Positions 7,678 to 14,387 of a stretch of 35,487 nt of DNA are shown here, piece after piece (within the stretch, counting starts at the first letter, position 1; the number at the start of each line of letters is the position of its first letter). Position numbers and translations under genes: made by a program. The notes under the pieces were generated by a model. It was given only the letters and a program-made list of their open reading frames with translations, ran no database searches and had not been told where the DNA came from. This DNA comes from Bacillus sp. MM2020_1 (GTDB lineage Bacteria > Bacillota > Bacilli > Bacillales > Cytobacillaceae), in contig JAANMP010000052.1 in assembly GCA_011250595.1 (NCBI GenBank), forward strand, positions 1 to 35,487, read 5' to 3'.

Positions 7678-8025
7678 ATGGAAGAATTAATTGAAGCTAT
7701 CTATAAGATGACAAATGATATGAAGCGCTGTTTAGAAGAAGAAAAGTTTGAGGCATTTGAGCTCTTGTTAACTGATCGACACAAGTTAATGAGCAGTGTG
7801 GATGAACTGAAGAATAAGGAAAAGAACTTCGAATATTCTCCAAATATGAAACAACGTATGAAGGATATTCAAGCAATTGATCAACTTATAACACCGCTAG
7901 TTGAAAAGAGTTTAACAGAAACCAAAATTCTCATCAATCACATAAAAAAACAAAAACAGGTTTCGGAACAATATCATCCTTATTTTAAACAAATTAATGG
8001 TGTATTTTTAGACTCCAAAAGATAA
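7678..8025 (+). CDS. fliT: FliT-like flagellar chaperone
   Basis: 115 residues, all helical and rich in Lys and Glu, with the FliT-type pattern of an early helix (AIYKMTNDMKRCLEEEKFEAF) followed by a LLTDRHKLMSSVDEL segment. It directly follows fliS, as in B. subtilis. FliT chaperones the filament cap FliD. The start ATG at 7678 has a weak upstream ribosome site (GGTCTGGGATC), so translation may be coupled to fliS. Sequence conservation is low in this family, so context is important. Confidence 0.85.
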   Translation: MEELIEAIYKMTNDMKRCLEEEKFEAFELLLTDRHKLMSSVDELKNKEKNFEYSPNMKQRMKDIQAIDQLITPLVEKSLTETKILINHIKKQKQVSEQYHPYFKQINGVFLDSKR

Positions 8026-8069
8026 ATGGACCTATTTTCGCGATTCTCAATGGGGTTTCTTCTTCTAAT

Positions 8070-8110
8070 TATGACAATTTTTGACATAAGAGTGGGTAAA
8101 TTGTCATATT
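8070..8110 (+). promoter_or_regulatory. Inverted repeat enclosing a sigma-A-type promoter
   Basis: TATGACAATTT (8070-8080) and AAATTGTCATA (8098-8108) form a perfect 11-bp inverted repeat separated by 17 bases. The loop starts with a consensus -35 TTGACA (8081-8086), and CATATT (8105-8110) lies at an 18-base spacing as a weak -10. No T-run follows, so this is more like an operator around a promoter than a terminator. It is a candidate promoter for the riboswitch leader. Confidence 0.45.
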
Positions 8111-8240
8111 CGCAACCGAAATAGTTCTAAATACCTAGTAAATTCGACACAAAATGATAAAATAGTCGGATATTCGATAATGGTAAAACATTCTATTATT
8201 TGATTAAGAGATTAGTTCGGAAATTGAAACACAAAATCTC

Positions 8241-8323
8241 GATCAAGGCAAAACTGGTGAAAATCAGTGGCGCAAAGCTATAGGGGCTAAGGAGAAATTC
8301 ACTATGCCAGCCAGCTGCCAAAA
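8241..8323 (+). ncRNA. Candidate c-di-GMP-I (GEMM) riboswitch aptamer
   Basis: The core landmarks of the GEMM-I class occur in order: AAGGCAAAAC at the ligand-binding entry; a P2 stem CTGGT-GAAA-ATCAG closed by a GAAA tetraloop; the conserved linker GGCGCAAAGC; a P3 region with TATAG pairing to CTATG and the tetraloop-receptor-like GGGGCTAAGG; and the closing GCCAGCCAGCTGCC. P1 is weak (ATCT with AGAT and unpaired bases) and the linker lacks one conserved base of GGGACGCAAAGC, so ligand binding needs testing. A strong terminator (8402-8434) and the 104-aa gene follow, consistent with transcriptional control. Whether c-di-GMP turns expression on or off cannot be decided from sequence. Confidence 0.82.
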
Positions 8324-8346
8324 GATAGGGTGTTTTTACGATGTGG

Positions 8347-8395
8347 AAAAATGTCGAAATAGGTATAGTACTTCTATACCTGCAAAGCATTTTTT
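8347..8395 (+). promoter_or_regulatory. Extended hairpin between riboswitch aptamer and terminator
   Basis: GGTATAG (8362-8368) pairs perfectly with CTATACC (8374-8380) around a 5-base loop, and outside it AAAAATG (8347-8353) can pair with CATTTTT (8388-8394). A run of six T follows the outer arm. It may be a folding intermediate of the expression platform or an extra weak terminator. Confidence 0.5.
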
Positions 8396-8401
8396 GTCTG
8401 C

Positions 8402-8434
8402 TAACCCCTCTCGGTAGAGGCGGGGTTATTTTTA
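8402..8434 (+). terminator. Terminator of the riboswitch expression platform
   Basis: TAACCCC (8402-8408) pairs with GGGGTTA (8422-8428), with an inner CTCT/AGAG stem and a CGGT loop, followed by TTTTTAT. It ends about 20 bases before the ribosome binding site of the next gene, the usual place for a regulated terminator. Confidence 0.85.
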
Positions 8435-8471
8435 TACTCTTTAACAACTAGTTATAGGAGAGGGCGAAAAA

Positions 8472-8786
8472 ATGTTCCTGCAACAAGTGAAAACTGAAGA
8501 ACGAGATACCTACAAGATTTTAGACTTTTTGGAATTTAGAAAGAAGAAACCATTCTTTATGAAACCGGTTAAAGTGACAATTGGATATCCGATCAACAAC
8601 TCCTATTATATTGTGAAAAATGTAGTCTATATGGGAAAACAAATTCTTGCTATGAAGGAAGAGCTTGATACGACTTCGATTGTTTTAGTTGAAGGGACGA
8701 TAGAAAATGGTCAACTAACATGTGTTTCAATGCTTTCGGAGGAGTGTTTGGGTGACGTAAGCAGGTTATTAGAAGGAGCCATATAA
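8472..8786 (+). CDS. Unknown 104-aa cytoplasmic protein downstream of the c-di-GMP riboswitch
   Basis: I do not recognise this family. The protein has no signal peptide or membrane segment. It begins with a charged helix-like stretch containing FLEFRKKKPFF, followed by alternating beta-type segments (VKVTIGYPINNSYYIV, NVVYMGKQILAM, SIVLVEGTIENGQ), suggesting a small alpha/beta fold. It starts at ATG 8472 with AGGAGAGGG (8456-8464). As the first gene after the riboswitch terminator it is the presumed direct target of c-di-GMP control, and a hairpin separates it from the wall hydrolase at 8934. Its position between fliT and flgB suggests a motility role, but nothing in the sequence names one. 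Confidence 0.75.
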   Translation: MFLQQVKTEERDTYKILDFLEFRKKKPFFMKPVKVTIGYPINNSYYIVKNVVYMGKQILAMKEELDTTSIVLVEGTIENGQLTCVSMLSEECLGDVSRLLEGAI

Positions 8787-8831
8787 ATGCATACTAGAAA
8801 TGAAAAATGGCCAAATAAAACTTCTCTATAG

Positions 8832-8870
8832 TGCGTGACAACGGATCAAACCTTTGTCACGCATCTTTTC
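8832..8870 (+). terminator. Hairpin/attenuator between the 104-aa gene and the wall hydrolase
   Basis: TGCGTGACAA (8832-8841) pairs perfectly with TTGTCACGCA (8854-8863) around a 12-base loop, followed by TCTTTTCT. The T-run is interrupted, so termination may be partial and allow read-through to the gene at 8934. Confidence 0.7.
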
Positions 8871-8933
8871 TGTAATAAACCTATTAATCAATACAAAGTA
8901 GTAAAGAATCTATTAAAGGGAAGGAGTACTCCA

Positions 8934-9617
8934 TTGATTATTGGTGATGATTGGTTTACAAAAACGATGTTAATAAAAACTTTGTCCCGTAATGAGCAAG
9001 TAAAGTCGCAATTGGGGACAAACACGATTGATTTTGGTGAACTGCTTACTTCAGTTTTAAATGAATTAATGCAAAAGGAGGTACCAATATCCTCTACTCC
9101 AACTTTTCAATCGTTTGTAGATAATTTTCCATCGAATAATTTGTCCTTTGCTAATGAAATACAAAATACGGGAATTCTAAATAACCAATTCAGTACAAAC
9201 GAACTGTTACGCTTTCAAGCAATCAGCTCTGAAAAGATAAATCAAATGCTGGATGGGAAACTTAGAGGAATGGGGGATGCGTTTGTTAGTGCAGGTAAGA
9301 AATATAATGTCAATCCTGCATTATTAACAGCTATTGCCCAACATGAAACAGGAAATGGATCCTCAGCAGCAGCCTATGTAAAGAATAATGTTGCCGGAAT
9401 GATGGGGAAATATGGGTTGAAGTCCTATTCTTCCATTGAGGAAAGTATTATGGATATGGCTCGAAATCTTAGTAAGAATTATTTAGGAATGGGGCTTACA
9501 AGTATTTCAAAAATTGCCGGAAAATATGCGCCCATTGGGGCGGATAATGACCCAACTGGATTAAACAACCATTGGGTAAATGGAGTAAGCAAGTATTTTG
9601 GACAACTTAAAGCCTAA
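8934..9617 (+). CDS. Leaderless glucosaminidase-like peptidoglycan hydrolase (FlgJ-analogue candidate)
   Basis: 227 residues from the TTG at 8934, chosen because AAGGAG (8921-8926) sits 7 bases ahead; an in-frame GTG at 8835 lies inside a terminator hairpin and has no ribosome site. The C-terminal 130 residues resemble LytD/GH73-type glucosaminidase domains: GMGDAFVSAGKKYNVNPALL, then the catalytic-type segment AQHETGNGSS with its Glu, then NNVAGMMG. The N-terminal 90 residues are unrecognised and hold no signal peptide. A wall hydrolase without a Sec signal just upstream of flgB suggests export through the flagellar apparatus to open the wall for the rod, as FlgJ does in Proteobacteria. The domain is seen; the export route and role are inferred. 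Confidence 0.78.
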   Translation: MIIGDDWFTKTMLIKTLSRNEQVKSQLGTNTIDFGELLTSVLNELMQKEVPISSTPTFQSFVDNFPSNNLSFANEIQNTGILNNQFSTNELLRFQAISSEKINQMLDGKLRGMGDAFVSAGKKYNVNPALLTAIAQHETGNGSSAAAYVKNNVAGMMGKYGLKSYSSIEESIMDMARNLSKNYLGMGLTSISKIAGKYAPIGADNDPTGLNNHWVNGVSKYFGQLKA

Positions 9618-9771
9618 GTTGTAACAGAAAATAGTCATTTGTCATAGCTATGTAAAATTTGTTATGGATTTGTAAACCTTTTTTATAGTATAGTGATGAA
9701 TGGAAATAAAATGATATTGATATAATATCGAAATTTATCAAAGTTTTTTAGGTAGAAAGGAGGGGGATCAT

Positions 9772-10164
9772 TTGAACAATATTAGCCTCCTACAAAAGGC
9801 CCTAGATGCTTCAAGTTTACGACAACAGGTTATTTCTAATAATATATCAAATGCAGAAACTCCAGGTTATAAAACAAAACAAGTCGTGTTTGAAGATATA
9901 CTAAAAAAACACCTAAACAATCAAACTAATTTTGTTGGAAACCGTTCTGATACTCGTCATTTGGTGATTGGCAATCCAGCGGATATTCCGGCAGCCAATA
10001 TTGTAGAGAATACAAATTCCGTAATGCAAAACAATGGTAATAACGTAGATATTGATGAAGAAATGACTCGTATGGGAAAGAATTCTCTCTGGTACTATAC
10101 ACTTACAGAACAAATTAACAGTGAATTTCAACAATTATCGATTGCCATTAAAGGAAGGAGCTAA
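9772..10164 (+). CDS. flgB: FlgB, proximal rod protein
   Basis: 130 residues, standard size. The N-terminus carries the rod-protein motif (LRQQVISNNISNAETPGYKT), and the C-terminal helix (DIDEEMTRMGKNSLWYYTL) is typical of FlgB. It forms part of the basal-body rod in the cell wall. It starts at TTG 9772 behind an excellent site AAAGGAGGGGG (9757-9766). It is the first gene of the long operon. I see no unambiguous promoter in the 154 bases upstream, though a TATAGTATAGT motif occurs at 9684-9694. Confidence 0.96.
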   Translation: MNNISLLQKALDASSLRQQVISNNISNAETPGYKTKQVVFEDILKKHLNNQTNFVGNRSDTRHLVIGNPADIPAANIVENTNSVMQNNGNNVDIDEEMTRMGKNSLWYYTLTEQINSEFQQLSIAIKGRS

Positions 10165-10169
10165 GGTAT

Positions 10170-10628
10170 ATGTTTGATTCATTAAATATTAGTGCTTCCG
10201 CCTTAACCGCTCAGCGGCTGCGAATGGATGTCGTTTCAGCCAATATTGCTAATGCTGAAACAACAAGAGGAACCTTTGTTAATGGTAAATGGGAACCGTA
10301 CCGTCGGAAGCTGGTAATGATGGAGCCGAGAGAAAAATCCTTTAATCAAATTTTACAAGGTGAAATGCAAAAACAACAAACAGAATCAAAAACACAACTG
10401 CAAGGGGTAAAGGTAACAGGAATAGTTAATGACAAGACCCCATTCAAACAGGTGTATGATCCAACAAACCCAGATGCAAATGCAGATGGATATGTAATGA
10501 TGCCAAATGTGGATGTATCAAAAGAAATGATCGATTTACTTGCTGCCTCAAGAGCATATGAAGCAAATGTCACGGCCTTCAATACAGGCAAGTCGATGAT
10601 GTTAAAAGGTCTTGAAATTGGGCGTTAG
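10170..10628 (+). CDS. flgC: FlgC, proximal rod protein
   Basis: 152 residues. The N-terminal rod motif (LRMDVVSANIANAETTRG) and the C-terminal segment (VDVSKEMIDLLAASRAYEANVTAFN) are diagnostic for FlgC. It joins FlgB and others in the rod. It begins 5 bases after flgB and is followed at 11 bases by fliE, the conserved flgB-flgC-fliE order. Confidence 0.97.
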   Translation: MFDSLNISASALTAQRLRMDVVSANIANAETTRGTFVNGKWEPYRRKLVMMEPREKSFNQILQGEMQKQQTESKTQLQGVKVTGIVNDKTPFKQVYDPTNPDANADGYVMMPNVDVSKEMIDLLAASRAYEANVTAFNTGKSMMLKGLEIGR

Positions 10629-10639
10629 GAGGGAAATAA

Positions 10640-10939
10640 ATGACCGTTTCTGGTATTAATTCTGGATTAATCAAAATTAATCAAAATCCTTTTCAAAAAG
10701 TAGATTCTACTACAACAAAAACTTCATTTGCGAATATAATCCAAGGCTATTTGGAGAATGTGGATACAACTGTAAAGCAGGCTTCGGACCTTACGGTAAA
10801 AGCGGCAGCGGGTGAAGTTAACAATATACATGATGTTACAATTGCGTCTCAAAAGTCAAAGGTAGCGTTAGAACTTACTGTTACAGTTAGGGATAAGGCG
10901 ATTGAAGCTTATCAAGAAATGATGCGGATGCAATTTTAA
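10640..10939 (+). CDS. fliE: FliE, MS-ring/rod adaptor
   Basis: 99 residues. The C-terminal two thirds match FliE, including the NIHDVTIASQKSKVALELTV segment and the ending AYQEMMRMQF. FliE links the MS ring (FliF) to the rod and is the first substrate of the export gate. AGGAGGG precedes the ATG, and fliF follows after 31 bases. Confidence 0.96.
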   Translation: MTVSGINSGLIKINQNPFQKVDSTTTKTSFANIIQGYLENVDTTVKQASDLTVKAAAGEVNNIHDVTIASQKSKVALELTVTVRDKAIEAYQEMMRMQF

Positions 10940-10970
10940 AAGAATGATAGAAAGCTAGGCAGGGTGAGAG

Positions 10971-12560
10971 ATGAAACGATCATGGACAGATCAACTTAAA
11001 CAAACAGGAGAGATCTTCAGCAATTACTGGAAGTCAAAAAGCTCGAAACAAAAAGGACTCATCATAGGGATATTTTTGTTTCTTTTAGTTGCCCTTTCTA
11101 CCTTTATCTTTTTTGCGTCACGCCCTCAATACGTTCCATTATATACGGGTCAACTCTCCCAGCGGGAAGTTGGGGACATTAAGGCAGAATTAGATAAGCA
11201 GGGTTTCACAGATTATAAGCTATCCGAAACTGGAACTAGTTTACAAGTTCCGCAAAAAGATGCACCCGACTTATTAGTAAGTCTTGCATCGAAGGGATAT
11301 CCGAAAGATAACAAAATAAATTACGATATTTTTGGTGAAAATTTATCTTTTGGAGCAACAGATCGTCAATATGACATCCTTGAACGTGAAGCGATGCAAA
11401 ATCAAGTGGCTGAAGTAATCAAACATGTAGATGGGATCGCAAACGCTGAGGTAATTGTGACCTTGCCTGACAATTCTGTGTTTATTCGCCCGGGTGATGA
11501 AGAAAAAGCAAGTGCGTCTGTCATGGTAGAAGTAGAACCGGGAGCAAAACTTAGTACTCAGCAAATAAAAGCCCTTTATACGCTAGTAGCGCGAAGTGTT
11601 CCGAATCTGCCGGTAGAAAATATCACGATTATGAACCAGTACAGCGAGACCCTTGCTCTAACTGATAGTGACAGTGAGGACGGGCCACTGGATAAATATG
11701 ATGAACAGCGCAGGGTTCAAAAAAATGTTGAGCAAGATATTCAACAGGATCTGCAAAGTTTATTGGGGAATATTCTTGGAACCGATAAAGTGTTTGTACA
11801 TACGTTTGTAAAAATGAATTTTGATAAAGTCAAAACAGAAGAGAAATTGGTAAAGCCAACAGATGAAGATAACAACGGTATTGCTGTCAGTTCTGAAAAA
11901 ACTTCTAAATCCTACACAGGAACTGGATCCAATCCTGGTGGTGTTGTAGGAACCGGAGAGACCGATGTTCCGGGATATGTAGGGACTGATTCTGGCGGGG
12001 AAAGTAATTATGAGGAATCGGAAAATAGAGTTAACTATGACGTTAACCGTATTAATAACGAAATCATAAAAAGTCCGTATCAAATTGAGGATATTACTAT
12101 AAATGTCGGTGTCGAACCGGATTCAGGCAACACCAATACATTATCAGCTGCCACACAGGAGAATATTAGAAATATTGTTGCTAATACGGTTCGTACGGCG
12201 CTTGGCCATCCAGAATTAACCCAAGAACAGATTGATGAACGGATTACCGTTTTCCCGCATGCGTTTGCCAAAAATACGGCTGAGGAAAGCGCCACATCAA
12301 ATAATTGGCTGCTTATTGGTGTAGCTGTAGCTTCGGCAGTTCTTTTAATCAGCGGTCTGATCTGGTGGATGATGAGACGTAGAAGACAAAAAGAAGAGTT
12401 AGAGGAAGAATTAGAATTTGGAGCTGCATCAGCTAAAGAACCTGACTATTTTGAAGAGCAGGATATGAGTGTTGAAAGTCAATTGATGAAATTACTAGAA
12501 CAAAGACCGGAAGATTTCTCAAAAGTAATTAGAACATGGTTACATGAAGAGGAGGTATAA
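10971..12560 (+). CDS. fliF: FliF, MS-ring protein
   Basis: 529 residues. There are two membrane segments, about residues 28-50 and 443-465, with the large ring-building region between them; it includes FASRPQYVPLYTGQLSQRE near the start and a low-complexity Gly/Ser/Glu stretch near residues 305-345. The cytoplasmic tail (residues 490-529) is acidic and would bind FliG. FliF forms the membrane base around the export gate. Its GAGGTATAAG end overlaps the fliG ribosome site, and fliG begins 5 bases after its stop. Confidence 0.97.
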   Translation: MKRSWTDQLKQTGEIFSNYWKSKSSKQKGLIIGIFLFLLVALSTFIFFASRPQYVPLYTGQLSQREVGDIKAELDKQGFTDYKLSETGTSLQVPQKDAPDLLVSLASKGYPKDNKINYDIFGENLSFGATDRQYDILEREAMQNQVAEVIKHVDGIANAEVIVTLPDNSVFIRPGDEEKASASVMVEVEPGAKLSTQQIKALYTLVARSVPNLPVENITIMNQYSETLALTDSDSEDGPLDKYDEQRRVQKNVEQDIQQDLQSLLGNILGTDKVFVHTFVKMNFDKVKTEEKLVKPTDEDNNGIAVSSEKTSKSYTGTGSNPGGVVGTGETDVPGYVGTDSGGESNYEESENRVNYDVNRINNEIIKSPYQIEDITINVGVEPDSGNTNTLSAATQENIRNIVANTVRTALGHPELTQEQIDERITVFPHAFAKNTAEESATSNNWLLIGVAVASAVLLISGLIWWMMRRRRQKEELEEELEFGAASAKEPDYFEEQDMSVESQLMKLLEQRPEDFSKVIRTWLHEEEV

Positions 12561-12565
12561 GTCCC

Positions 12566-13576
12566 ATGGCTTCTGCATTAAAGTTGAATGGAAAACAAAA
12601 AACAGCAATATTGCTTATCGCGATGGGAAAGGAAGCTTCCGCAAAAGTATTCAAGTACCTTCCTGAGGAAGAAATCGATCAGATTACGCTTGCAATTGCA
12701 AATATACAAAAGGTCGATCCGAAGGAAAAAGAAGAAGTAACGAAGGAATTTCACGAAATGTGTATTGCTCAGGACTTTCTTCAAATGGGTGGGATTAGCT
12801 ATGCACAGGATGTGTTAGAATCCGCACTTGGTAAAGACCGTGCACAAGAGATTATATTCCGATTAACGACACAGCTTCAGGTGAAGCCATTTGATTTTGC
12901 ACGCCGTGTCGATGCCATGCAAATCTATCATTTCCTTCAAAATGAGCATCCGCAGACCATTGCACTAGTGCTTGCCCATTTGGAACCGCCGCAATCTTCG
13001 ATGATTCTTGCTTCCCTCGATGACGAATTGCAATCGGATGTTGCTAGAAGAATTGCGATGTTAGAACAAACTTCACCGGAAGTTATAAAAGAGGTAGAAA
13101 ATATTCTCGAGCAAAAGTTAGCATCAACTATTCGTCATGACTTTAGTGTGGTTGGTGGAATTGACGCGATTGTCAGTATCCTTAATGGTGTGGACCGGAC
13201 TACCGAGAAGAGCATTCTCGAGCAGCTTGAGAGGAAAGACGGAGAACTGGTTGAAGAAATCAAAAAACGGATGTTTGTCTTTGAGGATATCATTACTTTG
13301 GATAAACGAGCCATTCAACGTGTAATCCAGGAAGTAGATAACCAGGATTTGCTGTTGGCATTGAAAGCCTCAAGTCCAGAAGTCAAAAAGGTTATTTTCG
13401 AAAATATGTCTTCACGGATGGTCGAAACCTTCGAAGAAGAAATGCAATACCTTGGACCGGTTAGAGTCAAGGATGTTGAGGAATCACAAGGAAGAATTGT
13501 ATCTATCATTCGTCGTTTGGAAGATTCGGGCGAGTTAGTCATTGCACGAGGTGGGTCGGATGAAGTCTTATTCTAA
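12566..13576 (+). CDS. fliG: FliG, motor switch protein
   Basis: 336 residues, normal length. The middle domain has the EHPQTIALVLAHLEP motif (about residue 128). The C-terminal domain carries the charged torque helix that meets the stator (LDKRAIQRVIQEVDNQDLLL) and continues to an SRMVETFEEEM segment. FliG couples FliF to the switch and to the stator ring. The other switch genes, fliM and fliY, are not in the window. The last 17 bases overlap the start of fliH. Confidence 0.97.
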   Translation: MASALKLNGKQKTAILLIAMGKEASAKVFKYLPEEEIDQITLAIANIQKVDPKEKEEVTKEFHEMCIAQDFLQMGGISYAQDVLESALGKDRAQEIIFRLTTQLQVKPFDFARRVDAMQIYHFLQNEHPQTIALVLAHLEPPQSSMILASLDDELQSDVARRIAMLEQTSPEVIKEVENILEQKLASTIRHDFSVVGGIDAIVSILNGVDRTTEKSILEQLERKDGELVEEIKKRMFVFEDIITLDKRAIQRVIQEVDNQDLLLALKASSPEVKKVIFENMSSRMVETFEEEMQYLGPVRVKDVEESQGRIVSIIRRLEDSGELVIARGGSDEVLF

Positions 13577-14387
13577 GGTGTTTAAGTCCTCCCATCTTTC
13601 TTTGATGGAAGAAAAAAAAGTAATTACCCAGCCTCGGATCATTTTCAACAATTATGAAGAAGATGCCAATCATCAGCTGCAACTTGAAGTAGAGGGTTCA
13701 TTAACGAATAGTGGGCAGCAAATAATCCAAGAGGCGAAAGAACAAGCAAATTCGATTGTTGAAGCAGCCGAACAAAAGGCAAGCATACTTCTAGAAGCTG
13801 CTAAAGAGAAAATGGACAATTGGTGGGAAGAAAATCACCAGAAATTAGCGGTTCTAGCGGAAGATTCTGAACAAAAAGGCTATCAAGATGGCTACACAGC
13901 TGGTAAGCAAGAAGCTGAGCTTGAAGTTCAAAGAGAGTATTTAGGGAAAATTGAGCAGGCTCAAAACATGTTAGAACAAGCTTTTGCCCAAAAAGAAGCG
14001 ATTATTTCTGAAGCTGAGCCTTTTCTGCTCGAGCTTAGTACAATTATTGCTACCCATATCATAAAACAGGAATTAACCAGTAATCCTGAGCAATTCGTTG
14101 AACTGATTAAACAGCATATCCTTCGCTTTAAAGAAAAAGAATTTATTACCGTCTGTGTCCATCCCGATGATTTTGATTTCATTCAAGCACAACGGGCTCA
14201 TCTAGTTGCCGTTGTTAATGGTGAAACTGAGATCAAAATCATTCCTGACCACTCTGTAACTTCCAAAGGTTGTATTATCCGCACGGCTTATGGAAGTGTG
14301 GATGCCCGGATTGATACGCAAATTGAGGAAATAAAGAAGGTCATTCTGGAAGCGAGAAGGGAGCCGGAAAGTGGAATTATCAGCTGA
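13560..14387 (+). CDS. fliH: FliH, export ATPase regulator
   Basis: 275 residues from ATG 13560, preferred over an in-frame TTG at 13542 because GAGGTGGG (13549-13556) lies just upstream. Residues 60-160 are a Glu/Gln/Ala-rich coiled coil (QEAKEQANSIVEAAEQKASI). The C-terminal domain (residues 165-270) has the V-type ATPase subunit E-like pattern with HPDDFDFI and GCIIRTAYGSVDARIDTQ. FliH dimers hold FliI at the export gate and act as a peripheral stalk. It overlaps fliG by 17 bases and fliI by 17 bases, suggesting translational coupling. Confidence 0.92.
   Translation: MKSYSKVFKSSHLSLMEEKKVITQPRIIFNNYEEDANHQLQLEVEGSLTNSGQQIIQEAKEQANSIVEAAEQKASILLEAAKEKMDNWWEENHQKLAVLAEDSEQKGYQDGYTAGKQEAELEVQREYLGKIEQAQNMLEQAFAQKEAIISEAEPFLLELSTIIATHIIKQELTSNPEQFVELIKQHILRFKEKEFITVCVHPDDFDFIQAQRAHLVAVVNGETEIKIIPDHSVTSKGCIIRTAYGSVDARIDTQIEEIKKVILEARREPESGIIS

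Noticed and set aside
8166..8180. TCGGATAT/TTCGATAA motifs as a sigma-D promoter for the riboswitch leader
   Set aside because: No TAAA-like -35 lies at 14-16 bases from either motif.
8835..8933. In-frame N-terminal extension of the glucosaminidase gene from GTG 8835
   Set aside because: The GTG and the next codons lie inside a perfect 10-bp hairpin with a T-rich tail and have no ribosome binding site. TTG 8934 has AAGGAG at ideal spacing.
9618..9771. Promoter for flgB (TATAGTATAGT at 9684-9694)
   Set aside because: No acceptable -35 box at 16-18 bases from either TATAGT, so I list it only as a remark in the flgB entry.
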